A stretch of 64,000 nt of DNA from the NCBI GenBank assembly GCA_023245865.1, contig JAHFJN010000001.1:550722-614721 (forward strand), in the 5' to 3' direction. Numbering within the stretch: the stretch's first letter is position 1; the number at the start of each line of letters is the position of its first letter. Made by a program: the position numbers and the translations under genes. The notes beneath the pieces were generated by a model that saw only the letters and a list, made by a program, of their open reading frames with translations, searched no databases and had not been told where the DNA came from. Below are positions 47,354 to 56,008 of the stretch, one piece after another. This DNA comes from Candidatus Peribacteria bacterium. Its GTDB lineage: Bacteria; Patescibacteriota; Gracilibacteria; Peribacterales; Peribacteraceae.

Positions 47354-48940
47354 TAGTGAAAAATCGACATCAGAAATACTATGTTTTGGCTTAGGAATCA
47401 CGAAGGATCGAAGTTCGATCCGCTCTGATTTCTGGTTCATCGCTTCCAAGCCTTCTTTGATCTTCAAGAACGGAAATCTGGCTTCACACTGCACAATCCC
47501 GTCTTTCATTGTCCAGTTCGAGCCAATTGCCGTGAGGATAACTTTCTGAGTATCCACGCTGCCTATATCGAAGAACTTCAAGGCGTTGAAAGAGAATTCA
47601 AAGGTTTTGATGGTCCTATCTATTGCAGTATCTACATTCAATTCATTGTCATCGAGAAGCCTTTTGGCATGGTCTCGTTCTTTAGTAAGCGAGTTCTTTT
47701 GCACTTTAAACTCATCTTCACTAATTACTGAGCGGTCCATGTTATCAACTGCCACATAGAGTTTTACAAGATTCTGAATGGCTGCCATAGCATTGTCGTA
47801 CTTGCGTCGGAACTCTGCCAACTGCTTCTGCTGCCCTTTCTTATCCATCTCATGCATCCGCTCCATTTTATCCTTCAACCAAACTAGCAATCGCTCTGAG
47901 ATCGTTATGGCTTCGATATACTTCCTGAGTTGTGGAGTCATCTCATCTTTATTGAGCTGTACGGTCTGGGAACACGGACCCTTCTTCTTTGTGCATCGAT
48001 AATAGAGATGCACCCGTACATCCCCGTTCTTTTGTTTTTTTCGTTGAACATCACAGGTAATCATTGAATCGCATTCAGCGCAGTGAATCAGACCAGTGAA
48101 GGGAGAATTATGCTTTCGATTATTCGGCCTACCGTCCCTCCCTAGAATCATTTGCGCCCTCTCATACTCGGCATAAGTAATCATTGCGGGATGTTTCCCT
48201 TTGTAGAATTCTTTCTTCCACCAGAAATAACCCGCACAGAAAGGCGAGGCGAAAATTTTATAAAGACTACTGAGTGTGACTGGATGCTCTGGGCGCTTCT
48301 TAGTGGCACGGGCGGTCATGCCCCAGTCTTCCACCATGATGTACCAGATTTGTGGGACGGTGTAGCCACCCGTCAGCAGGAGCCTCCATGCCTTCTGCAT
48401 GTTTTCATACCGAAGATCATCTTCAGCGATAAAGCATCGACCTCGCTCACCTGGATTGATGTTGCTATAGCCAAGAGGAGCTTTCCCAGGGAACTGTCCA
48501 ATCTTGCACTTCGTGGTCATGCCTCTAGTCACATCTACACCCAACTTTTCCGATTGGTACTTTGATTGAGAGAGGGCAAAACTGAGCATCATTTTGCCCT
48601 CTGGCGAATTACTGAAAAAATAGGAACCGAACTGCAAATCTTTTATGACCTTGCGATCTAGTGCGTAAATCACCTCAGCTGCATCAATTGGGTTGCGGCT
48701 TAGACGATCAGGATGCCAAACGATTATCCCATCTGCTTCACCAGCCTCTATGCGTCTAAGCATGTCTTTGAACTTGGGGCGGTTGTAGGGCTTGAAGGCG
48801 CTACCGTCCTCCTCAATTTCCTCTACGATCTCTAGGTGCTGGAACTTCAACAGCAGCTCTTGGCGTTGCGATTGGATCGAGAGCGCCTGTTTCTCTTCGT
48901 CGGTGCTTCTACGGGCATACAAGAAGTATTTATAGGCCAT
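47297..48940 (-). CDS. Large serine recombinase of the integrated element
   Basis: 547 aa. N-terminal resolvase domain with catalytic Ser in YARRSTDEEK, and VWHPDRLSRNP; then a recombinase domain, a zinc ribbon (CAECDSMITC...CTKKKGPC) and a coiled coil. The final residues QPHRESNPDCRNENPAS and the stop codon are encoded by the antisense strand of the tRNA-Glu gene, overlapping it by 57 bases. The enzyme is therefore in place at the attachment site, as expected for a tRNA-targeting integrase. Confidence 0.93.
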   Translation of the reverse strand: MAYKYFLYARRSTDEEKQALSIQSQRQELLLKFQHLEIVEEIEEDGSAFKPYNRPKFKDMLRRIEAGEADGIIVWHPDRLSRNPIDAAEVIYALDRKVIKDLQFGSYFFSNSPEGKMMLSFALSQSKYQSEKLGVDVTRGMTTKCKIGQFPGKAPLGYSNINPGERGRCFIAEDDLRYENMQKAWRLLLTGGYTVPQIWYIMVEDWGMTARATKKRPEHPVTLSSLYKIFASPFCAGYFWWKKEFYKGKHPAMITYAEYERAQMILGRDGRPNNRKHNSPFTGLIHCAECDSMITCDVQRKKQKNGDVRVHLYYRCTKKKGPCSQTVQLNKDEMTPQLRKYIEAITISERLLVWLKDKMERMHEMDKKGQQKQLAEFRRKYDNAMAAIQNLVKLYVAVDNMDRSVISEDEFKVQKNSLTKERDHAKRLLDDNELNVDTAIDRTIKTFEFSFNALKFFDIGSVDTQKVILTAIGSNWTMKDGIVQCEARFPFLKIKEGLEAMNQKSERIELRSFVIPKPKHSISDVDFSLWQPHRESNPDCRNENPAS

Positions 48941-49002
48941 AGGGGTGGGTGAATTGAGGGATGCCCATAATCAAGGGCAGTATATAATTAGTTGGCTTAA
49001 AA

Positions 49003-49308
49003 TCAACCATCGTTTACGATGAAACAGAAGGTCCTCTGCTCTGGATGCGCTGTTACATAGTCTTTAAAGAATTGCACCATTGGTAACATTTCCTTAGAGC
49101 CAAACCACGGCTCACCTTCCAATACATCTTCAAGCGAGGGTAGCTCTTCTTGGCCGATGATATAAACACCACGTTCATGACGCTCTAGATTCAGAAAGGC
49201 TTCTCCAATGCCGCTCTTTTCAAGCACTGAAATCGCGCAGTGTGGTATCTCTGGGATCGATGATCCTACGGGACTGTTCCAATTAACATTTGCAGGAAAG
49301 ATTCTCAT
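49003..49308 (-). CDS. Small paralogous protein A
   Basis: About 101 aa from ATG 49308 (a longer frame reaches 49434). Shares with B, C and D the order: Gly-Ile-Gly-Glu-like turn (KSGIGEAFLN), a hydrophobic strand, an acidic helix (SLEDVLEGEPWF), a second helix (MVQFFKDYVTAHPEQ) and a FCFIVNDG-type end. Function unknown; it overlaps the end of gene B by 26 bases. Confidence 0.5.
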   Translation of the reverse strand: MRIFPANVNWNSPVGSSIPEIPHCAISVLEKSGIGEAFLNLERHERGVYIIGQEELPSLEDVLEGEPWFGSKEMLPMVQFFKDYVTAHPEQRTFCFIVNDG

Positions 49309-49639
49309 GCGAACTGGGGGAATCGGAAGTAAAAGCTGTGAAGCAGAAGTATTCTTGGCTGGGGTGGCTCTCCATGTACCCCGTAAGGGCGCGAAGGAGT
49401 AGTTGGTCATCGACGTTTCCTTTCCATTCCACATCCTCGCCTCCGAGGATTGCGTGCATCGTCGCTAAGTCAGTTTGGTCATCAACAGTTAGGAAGCATA
49501 TGAAGCTACATTTCTCCGATGAATACAGTGTCCCAATTCCGCTATCTGCGAGCCTTTTAAGGGCATCGAATGTGAGATGTGGAAGCGGAATCGTCCTGGC
49601 GCAGCAGTTCCAATTTCGTTGTGCGGGAATGAGGTCCAT
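49283..49639 (-). CDS. Small paralogous protein B
   Basis: 118 aa. Contains DSGIGTLYSS, a LLLRALTGYMESHPSQ helix and YFCFTAF, matching genes A, C and D. The beginning is divergent. Function unknown. Confidence 0.5.
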   Translation of the reverse strand: MDLIPAQRNWNCCARTIPLPHLTFDALKRLADSGIGTLYSSEKCSFICFLTVDDQTDLATMHAILGGEDVEWKGNVDDQLLLRALTGYMESHPSQEYFCFTAFTSDSPSSHENLSCKC

Positions 49640-49665
49640 AAAAATGAAGGGTAGAAAAATAAAGA

Positions 49666-49992
49666 TCAGAATTCGTCTGACGCAAGAAAACAGTAAGTGT
49701 TGTATGGCGTAGGATTTTTTTCTATATATTCAAGAATCGTTTGCGCGAGTTTATTTATTGCATCAAGCATTTCGGGCGGCACGGCATACCAGTTTTTCTT
49801 CTTCAGAACATCTCGTAGACACTCAATATAATGGCTATCAAAAACCAGAAAGCCCATATTGTGGTCGCATGGGTTTATGTATGCCTCACCGCAGGAGTTC
49901 TGTGCGAGCTTCACAATAAGGCAATGCGAATTCTCGTCTTCGTATAGCGTTGGAGTAAAATCCCATTCTAATTTGGCAGTGCGGAGATTCAT
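49666..49992 (-). CDS. Small paralogous protein C
   Basis: 108 aa from ATG 49992. LYEDENSHCLIVKLAQNSCGEAYIN, LRDVLKKKNWY (both in part), ILEYIEKNPTPYNTYCFLASDEF. LYEDENS is shared with gene D, whose stop is 24 bases upstream. Function unknown. Confidence 0.5.
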   Translation of the reverse strand: MNLRTAKLEWDFTPTLYEDENSHCLIVKLAQNSCGEAYINPCDHNMGFLVFDSHYIECLRDVLKKKNWYAVPPEMLDAINKLAQTILEYIEKNPTPYNTYCFLASDEF

Positions 49993-50015
49993 AAAGTGAG
50001 GGTAAAAAAATGAAA

Positions 50016-50309
50016 TTAATTCATGAGCATGAACAGGTATTCCTCTCGCTGATGAGTTGTCGCATACCCAATGATTGACTCGATAGCTGCTTGAAGAAGA
50101 GGTTCTTCTTTCCAATCCTTAAGTTCCTCAATTTCATATTTGTCGAGCATTAAGAATGCGATGGCGGGGTCTTCCTGTCCCATGTCATGCGTTCTAATAA
50201 ATACAGAGCCGATGCCGCCCTGAGGAAGGCGATCCATTAGCAGGACTGAATTTTCATCCTCATACAGAGGATGTTTGCCGTCTGAGTCGAAGGATGCGTG
50301 AATTTCCAT
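50016..50309 (-). CDS. Small paralogous protein D
   Basis: 97 aa. LYEDENSVLLMDRLPQGGIG, IEELKDWKEEPLL and SIIGYATTHQREEYLFMLMN follow the family plan. First of the four in the transcription direction, 52 bases after the primase gene stop. Confidence 0.5.
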   Translation of the reverse strand: MEIHASFDSDGKHPLYEDENSVLLMDRLPQGGIGSVFIRTHDMGQEDPAIAFLMLDKYEIEELKDWKEEPLLQAAIESIIGYATTHQREEYLFMLMN

Positions 50310-50360
50310 GAGAGTAATTGGAGGAAAAATTAAACAGAATTACACACTGTAGGATTGGCT

Positions 50361-52313
50361 TTATTCGGTACTGGAATTAAGTGGATCTGACCCCGTGTTC
50401 CATTTGAAGTGTGAGCGGCATTCTTCCGAGCTGAACCACATAAAGTCTTCCTGGAACTGGATACCCTTTTCGGTTGTTAGATCGTCAGGGTCCCACTCCT
50501 CGCAGATGCCGAGGATTTTCATTGTCTGCATTTCGTGGAGAGCCGTTGGCTTTGATACCTTTAAGACTTTCTCCACTTGTCCCGTTGTAATCCTCCCGCC
50601 ACGTTCGATAAGTGCGTGCAGCAGCTCTGCACGATGCCCTGGGGCAGAATCGCAAGCGAGCAGGACCACGCATGGCATGTCCTCATCCGTAATGTGTTCC
50701 CTCCCAAGAGCAACAGCGTGGCCTCTGGCGAGGTTGTAAAGCAGCTGGTTGAGTCGGTCAGGTTTCTCAATGACGGGAGAGTGGTACACCAATTCTTCGC
50801 CCGTATCGTTGCGCTCCCTATCGGTATTCAATGTCCCACGGAGCTTTGCCAAGAGGCTCGCGCATCGTGCGATGATCATGAGATGGCTTGCCTGATCTTT
50901 GGATTTATCCCATGCGATGCCGTCACGGTGCTTTGCCCAGAGTGTTCGCAGCAGGTCGCCCGTTACTTTACGACACACCATTTCTTTCTCCTTACAGGCA
51001 TTGCCCTGTAATTGGCGCACAAGCTCCTCATTCGTCTTTGTCTTCATGTGCAGACCCAAGAAGAACAGGCGCGGTCCCTGGTTTCCCATGACCTTCCAAA
51101 CGCGCCTTGGGATAGGCGTAGAAGCCGCGAGCAACATGAAAAGGTAATCGCCTGTGCGGGTCCGTTGCCCGTGAACTCCTCCATCCGTTGCAAGTCCCTC
51201 TCCATCGAGTACGCGGGTAAGAATGCCCACGTTTGAGATAAGGTCCTCCTCTCGCGCAGAAAATACCGTAGCGAGGTCGCGGATGCAGAACATGCGGTAT
51301 TTAAGGCGAGGAAGCAGGTCTACCTTTTCCAGGTCTTCACGTTTGACGTTTGCGGCATTCGATACGAAGGACGCGGGACTAAATTTATCCGATGGATACA
51401 TAAGTTCGGGAAGCCCAGACTCGGCAAAAAAGTTAATTGTTATCGTTTTGCCAGCCGCTGGAACATCGATGAGAACGAGTGCGAAGGGATTGGTAATGTC
51501 CTTGATGAGCAACTGTGCGACGGTGCTTAACGCGATCTCAGAGGCTACAACGAGTTCCTGAAAGTTCTCCCGAATAACGCTCCTCCATTCGTTGATTTCG
51601 ACAGGCTGCTTTGGCGCAGTCAGTAGAGCAACTCGTGGTCGGCTGTCATTTTCATCCTTCTTTTTATCACCTGATTTTGGTGTTTTTTTGGCGAAGGACA
51701 ACAGTTCGGTCTTGAAGTCCTTTCCCTTTTTCTTGCAGTGGCGAGCGAAGTCAGTGATGTCGCCGCCATCGCCAAGCAGTTCGGGTAATTCAATTCTGAA
51801 AAGCTCAATATCAGGTCTCTTTTTTTCGAAAAGACGCATCGTTTTGTCGGCTCCCTTCCTGCCCGCATCATCGAGGTCAAAACAAATAGTGACCTTGATA
51901 CCTTTTGGGAAGTATTTGAGCCATTCTTCTTTGAAAGTTCCTGCGCCACCAGTTGAGCAAATTGCCTCTATTCCATTCCCGATAAGCAAGAGTGCGTCTG
52001 GTTCGCCTTCACAGAGAATGATGTCCGTTGCATCGCCAATGTAGGGCAACGGATACAGCGTAGCTGGGCTTCCTTTGGGATATACCAAGTTTTTAGGTTG
52101 ATTCTCCTTACCGTCACTTGGTCTCTTCAGCTTATAGAAAAGCGGTTTGCCCTCTGCATCACGGATAGGGATTACAACCCATTTGTTCTGCGCGTGGACA
52201 GTCCATGCGATGCCCTGGCTCTCCAGGATGTCCTTGGACACGCATCGTTCCTCAAGCCAGTACTTGAGTTCACCAGAGGGCAACGGCTGTAACTTGAGGG
52301 GTTTCTGTGTCAT
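50361..52313 (-). CDS. TOPRIM primase-like protein with ATPase region
   Basis: 650 aa from ATG 52313. A TOPRIM domain shows ILCEGEPDALLLI (catalytic Glu) and CFDLDDAGRKGADK (DxD). The second half has LIDVPAAGKTITINFF, a Walker A-like loop, and a C-terminal winged-helix-like region (RGGRITTGQVEKVLKVSKPTAL, in part). It probably primes or initiates replication of the element. The start overlaps the stop of the upstream 92-aa gene (ATGA). Confidence 0.7.
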   Translation of the reverse strand: MTQKPLKLQPLPSGELKYWLEERCVSKDILESQGIAWTVHAQNKWVVIPIRDAEGKPLFYKLKRPSDGKENQPKNLVYPKGSPATLYPLPYIGDATDIILCEGEPDALLLIGNGIEAICSTGGAGTFKEEWLKYFPKGIKVTICFDLDDAGRKGADKTMRLFEKKRPDIELFRIELPELLGDGGDITDFARHCKKKGKDFKTELLSFAKKTPKSGDKKKDENDSRPRVALLTAPKQPVEINEWRSVIRENFQELVVASEIALSTVAQLLIKDITNPFALVLIDVPAAGKTITINFFAESGLPELMYPSDKFSPASFVSNAANVKREDLEKVDLLPRLKYRMFCIRDLATVFSAREEDLISNVGILTRVLDGEGLATDGGVHGQRTRTGDYLFMLLAASTPIPRRVWKVMGNQGPRLFFLGLHMKTKTNEELVRQLQGNACKEKEMVCRKVTGDLLRTLWAKHRDGIAWDKSKDQASHLMIIARCASLLAKLRGTLNTDRERNDTGEELVYHSPVIEKPDRLNQLLYNLARGHAVALGREHITDEDMPCVVLLACDSAPGHRAELLHALIERGGRITTGQVEKVLKVSKPTALHEMQTMKILGICEEWDPDDLTTEKGIQFQEDFMWFSSEECRSHFKWNTGSDPLNSSTE

Positions 52314-52588
52314 AGGAAGCAGGTGGAAAGGAATTCGGCTGCCTCCTTCAAAGAGCATTCGTTGATGTGCATCACGAGATCCAAAGTGGACCCCTGTGAT
52401 ACGCCACCCTGCTCTTTGCCTGAAAACCGCTTCCAGGTGTTTGTTTTCTCAAACAATGTGAGCGAGGTTATCTCGCCATCCACTCTCATGGCATACGCAC
52501 CTGCTCCCGTCTTCACAACTTCAACACCAATCTGATGTGCGACTTCAAGGATTGGGATTTGCCGTAGAGCATCGAAGTTCTTATGCAT
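52310..52588 (-). CDS. Cys-less CHC2-like primase N-domain
   Basis: About 92 aa from ATG 52588 (an in-frame start at 52729 would add 47 residues). It follows the CHC2 primase zinc-finger plan (IPILEVAHQIGVEVVK, SLTLFEKTNTWKRFS, STLDLVMHIN, LKEAAEFLS), but the metal-binding Cys/His are gone. Coupling by ATGA to the TOPRIM gene suggests the two make one split primase. Confidence 0.6.
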   Translation of the reverse strand: MHKNFDALRQIPILEVAHQIGVEVVKTGAGAYAMRVDGEITSLTLFEKTNTWKRFSGKEQGGVSQGSTLDLVMHINECSLKEAAEFLSTCFL

Positions 52589-52805
52589 AGAAGTGAGGTG
52601 AGAGGAGTGGTGAGAGTGAAGGGTGAGCTTTGCGTTCCAAATTGTTGCGAGCGTGATAAGGCTTGAGATAAAGCGGTTTTCTGCTGATAAATCTTGAGTA
52701 TTAGCGCGATTAAAAGTAGAATTCTTCATAAGGAATAAGGGAAAAGAGCTAGTCTTCTTGCAAGGAGGGCGGCTATTTTTCCTGTTTATGGAGCTTGCGG
52801 CATTA
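52589..52805. other. Intergenic gap, no clear feature
   Basis: 217 bases between the CHC2-like gene and the 47-aa gene, AT-rich in the middle. I see no convincing hairpin or promoter pair. An alternative N-terminus for the CHC2-like gene covers its left half. Confidence 0.3.
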
Positions 52806-52949
52806 TCATGGGGATGGCTGTGTAAGGAGGTAAGCGAAATGAACTAGTGCCTCTGCCTCTTTCCGTGCCTGTTCCTGGGTCATTTCAACGCCAAATTCCT
52901 CACGGATAATTTCGATGAACTCAGCCACGTCTGAATCATTGAGGCTCAT
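52806..52949 (-). CDS. Small acidic helical protein, 47 aa
   Basis: Starts ATGAGCCTCAATG; product MSLNDSDVAEFIEIIREEFG...ends LLTQPSP. It is a predicted helix pair, and the EEFGVEMTQEQARKEAEALV-like stretch is a pattern common in small CPR element proteins. Its start overlaps the stop of the DUF5659-like gene by four bases (ATGA), which supports it despite its size. It was too short for a standard length cut-off. Confidence 0.55.
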   Translation of the reverse strand: MSLNDSDVAEFIEIIREEFGVEMTQEQARKEAEALVHFAYLLTQPSP

Positions 52950-53182
52950 AGTTGAAAGTCGTAAAGGATGTGCTTTGCGCGTTTAAGCGAAGTCAAAAGA
53001 GACTGTGCAGGACACATCAAAGTGTCACTCCAGTAAGCTTGGAGGATTTGTTGCAAATTGGGCGACTGCTCAAAAACGAATACGACCCGATGCGGTTCTG
53101 TTCGGTCTATCGTGATGAGTTTGCACTGCTTGTGGAGCAGTACGGCTGCCGTTGGAAGATCGTGTGTTCTGTAATCCTGCAT
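52946..53182 (-). CDS. DUF5659-like small protein
   Basis: 78 aa. RTHDLPTAAVLLHKQCKLITID, HRVVFVFEQSP and LQAYWSDTLMCPAQSLLTSL match the DUF5659 plan of a conserved RTxDLxxAA start and an xxFxFxxS strand. Common on mobile DNA in CPR; function unknown. Confidence 0.6.
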   Translation of the reverse strand: MQDYRTHDLPTAAVLLHKQCKLITIDRTEPHRVVFVFEQSPNLQQILQAYWSDTLMCPAQSLLTSLKRAKHILYDFQL

Positions 53183-53241
53183 GATGGTTGCAGGAAATCA
53201 CATAGCTGCCCCTCATTGCACGGTATCCGATGCGTCTTCAT

Positions 53242-55044
53242 TTACTTTGATTTCTTTCGATTTGTTTTCATTCGCAGGCTTATTTTATTTTCAAATTGGG
53301 GAAGGCGGGGCAGGTTTCTCTTCGAGAGATCATCTTCATAAATTGGGTTGGCGAACACTACCCTGTAATTTGATGTTGCTGGGAAAAACATTTTTCGTAG
53401 ATCTCCCTGAAAACCCAAGGATGTTATGACATCTGGTATTTTTCTCTTCTCATTATTCTGAATTTGCCTCAATTGCGAAGTTTCTAGGATGATGGGATTT
53501 GTATCCACTTTTTTCAAAAGAATTTCGCACAAGCGATCCCCAATGCTTCCCGATTGTGGTTTTCCGAATGCGATGCCATTAATGAAAAGTTCTCCTGATA
53601 ATTCGTCACGGCTAAGCAGATACGCAATAGATCGAATGTTTTCTTGCTCTGTAGCAATTGGGACAGCTTCCTTTTGCAGAGATGCCTCTTCTAACATTGC
53701 AGTTACGTCTAATCTACTGGCAAGTGCAGACAGTTTCTCTTCATTTGGAAAGAAGGTAATTCTGTTCATTCGGTCATAGCCATCAAGTGCCGCAGGACCA
53801 ATGTAATTCCAGGCCATGGGTTCCAACTTAGCTCGTGGATAATGGAAGGTTACTTCTTGAAGATATCCTTCATTCTTCATTAGAAGACACAAATCATGCA
53901 ATCCTCTTTTAGAGAGACTTGGAATACTAGCTATCATTTCAGAAGGATCGATGACGATAGTTCCTTCAGGGGTACGCAGCGGTCTGTAATCAAGTACTAC
54001 CTGTGCTATACGCATTTTCTTCTCCTCGATGGACAAATAGCTCTGCTCTTTGAGGGGCATTGGAGATTGGGATTTCGCGATAGGTGCGAGCTTTTTCACA
54101 AGTATCAGGAGTTCGAGTTGTCCATTCTCATTCTTTTTGATTTCATCAATTTCAATTTCTTTAAGTTCATCAAGGGCAAGTAATGTTTCCAAGGGCTTAT
54201 ACCCCTCACTAGTTATCTCATCTTCTAACTTAAAATCCTTGGCGCTCACCCAGAACCCCTTGGAATGCTTATATACTGCATGCTTATGTGCCAATATTTC
54301 GGACGTGATTGCCTTCTGCTGTGGCCAGTCCAATACATGAGTTTGCCAATCAAGCAGTTCAGCATCGTTGATGAAATTCTGTATATATGAATCGTAAAGT
54401 GGCTGAAGCTCTCCTCGGAGTTGGTCGTGCTCTGAAACGAGCTGTAAGTTAACAGGATTGAATTGGATGAAATCTTTAGTAGTTGTTATTGAAGGATCTT
54501 CATGTGGGTTCTCTTCCAAATTTAACTTGAAATCTCGATTGATGACCTCCTGTCGTGCGAGCACCAAAGTGTCGGCAAGAATGCCAGATTCTCCAAGGGT
54601 CGTCATTATTAGGTGTTCTGCTTTCACTAATTCCCACATGTTAATGGATTTTACATTCGTATATTCGGATGTACCGCCTGGTAATGTCTGACGGATCATT
54701 TTTATCATTCTCATACAATCCGTCCTGTCATATTCAAATTCCTCTTGGCTAGTTACAATAAATTCGCACCGCATGCTATGTAAGCGAGCACTATGGCAGA
54801 TGTTCAAAACATCATGAATGGGAGGGAACACGGAACTGGCGCATTCGCCAAAGGATGCACGTTTCCAGAGCAAATCTATGAGAAAAGCATCTTTTAAATC
54901 CCTCAATACCTCTTCAGCTGTCATCGTTCCATCAACAGTATTAATATCGCAATTTTCCTTTACCCAAACCAAATAATTTTTCAGTACCTTGAGAACAATC
55001 AAAGTATTTGGGTGCAGTAGCGGTTTTTTCTTCTCAATACGCAT
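53242..55044 (-). CDS. Large hypothetical protein, AT-rich gene
   Basis: 600 aa from ATG 55044. N-terminal helical region, mid-region with ELKEIEIDEIKKNENGQLEL, and a C-terminal part alternating helices and strands, possibly ending in winged-helix-like folds (IPSLSKRGLHDLCLLMKNEGYL, in part). No family recognised. The gene is clearly more AT-rich than the rest of the window, suggesting separate acquisition. It is divergent from the DUF3800 gene. Confidence 0.6.
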   Translation of the reverse strand: MRIEKKKPLLHPNTLIVLKVLKNYLVWVKENCDINTVDGTMTAEEVLRDLKDAFLIDLLWKRASFGECASSVFPPIHDVLNICHSARLHSMRCEFIVTSQEEFEYDRTDCMRMIKMIRQTLPGGTSEYTNVKSINMWELVKAEHLIMTTLGESGILADTLVLARQEVINRDFKLNLEENPHEDPSITTTKDFIQFNPVNLQLVSEHDQLRGELQPLYDSYIQNFINDAELLDWQTHVLDWPQQKAITSEILAHKHAVYKHSKGFWVSAKDFKLEDEITSEGYKPLETLLALDELKEIEIDEIKKNENGQLELLILVKKLAPIAKSQSPMPLKEQSYLSIEEKKMRIAQVVLDYRPLRTPEGTIVIDPSEMIASIPSLSKRGLHDLCLLMKNEGYLQEVTFHYPRAKLEPMAWNYIGPAALDGYDRMNRITFFPNEEKLSALASRLDVTAMLEEASLQKEAVPIATEQENIRSIAYLLSRDELSGELFINGIAFGKPQSGSIGDRLCEILLKKVDTNPIILETSQLRQIQNNEKRKIPDVITSLGFQGDLRKMFFPATSNYRVVFANPIYEDDLSKRNLPRLPQFENKISLRMKTNRKKSK

Positions 55045-55163
55045 ATTGTACAAATACTATCTTTAATGTGCTTTATATGGAATGTGTCATGTCACATAAT
55101 CTCCCTACTGCGACATCAAACCAGCTGTGGCTGTTTAGCAGCAAGAACGATAAAGTGATTCGT
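55045..55163. promoter_or_regulatory. AT-rich divergent intergenic region
   Basis: Between the 600-aa gene and the DUF3800 gene. AT-rich, with ACTATC and TATATGG boxes; likely carries both promoters, but I cannot assign them. Confidence 0.35.
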
Positions 55164-55895
55164 ATGTCGTCCTACTTGTTCCTCGATGAAACAGGAGATC
55201 ATGGCCTGAAGCACCTCGATCCGAATTTCCCCATCTTCCTTCTCTGTGGCTGCCTCTTTACGGAGAAGGCTCTTGTTGCCCATCAGCAGGATTTAGACGC
55301 GATAAAGATGAAGTACTGGAAAACGACGAGCGTTATCTTGCACTCACGGGACATCCGCAAGTGTGAAGGTCCGTTCCAAATATTCTTTGATCTCTCACTC
55401 AAACAATCCTTCTATGCCGATCTCGATCAGGCGATGGAACGAGCAGAATTCACAGTAATTGCCGCCGCAATCAACAAGGAAGAGCACATCAAGAAATATG
55501 GGCGACTCGCTCATGATCCCTATGATGTTTCTCTTTCATTCATTATGGAGCGTCTCGTGTATTGTCTCGATGACCAGGGAGCATCGAGCGATGCAAAACT
55601 CATCTTTGAAAAGCGAGGCTACAAGGAAGATATGCAGCTGATTGCACATTTCAACTCCATCCGTGATGTGGGGACGCATTTTGTGAGTGCTGAGCGAATA
55701 CAGCAGCGCATTATCGGCTGTGATTTCTTAGCGAAGAAAGAGAATGCTATTGGACTTCAGTGTGCTGATCTTTGTGCCTACCCTCTTGCTCGTAGCTTGG
55801 TCTTAAAAGGAGAGCCTTCAAAAGCGGCAGATATCATCTCCAAAAAGATCTATCGCAAGGGCACAAAGGTGCATGGATTGAAAATCTTTCCATAG
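55164..55895 (+). CDS. DUF3800 protein
   Basis: 243 aa. SSYLFLDETGDHG (family YxFxDESGD), then LHSRDIRKCEGPF and a C-terminal LQCADLCAYPLARS, all typical of DUF3800, which has an RNase H-like fold. Such proteins are often found on mobile elements and near defence genes. ATG 55164 matches the family start; an in-frame ATG at 55089 is possible. Confidence 0.75.
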   Translation: MSSYLFLDETGDHGLKHLDPNFPIFLLCGCLFTEKALVAHQQDLDAIKMKYWKTTSVILHSRDIRKCEGPFQIFFDLSLKQSFYADLDQAMERAEFTVIAAAINKEEHIKKYGRLAHDPYDVSLSFIMERLVYCLDDQGASSDAKLIFEKRGYKEDMQLIAHFNSIRDVGTHFVSAERIQQRIIGCDFLAKKENAIGLQCADLCAYPLARSLVLKGEPSKAADIISKKIYRKGTKVHGLKIFP

Positions 55896-55901
55896 CAAAA
55901 A

Positions 55902-55943
55902 GTCCTAGTTTCCTAGGACCCCTTACCGACCGGGGACACCCCG
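55902..55943. terminator. Two adjacent hairpins between convergent genes
   Basis: GTCCTAG/CTAGGAC (55902-55919) and CGGGG/CCCCG (55931-55943) lie between the DUF3800 stop and the reverse transcriptase stop. Probably transcript ends for one or both. Confidence 0.45.
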
Positions 55944-56008
55944 ATCCATTGGCTCCATAGTATCTAATAGATGAACAAATGTCCACCTAAAAGTAAGGTT
56001 TATAAGAC

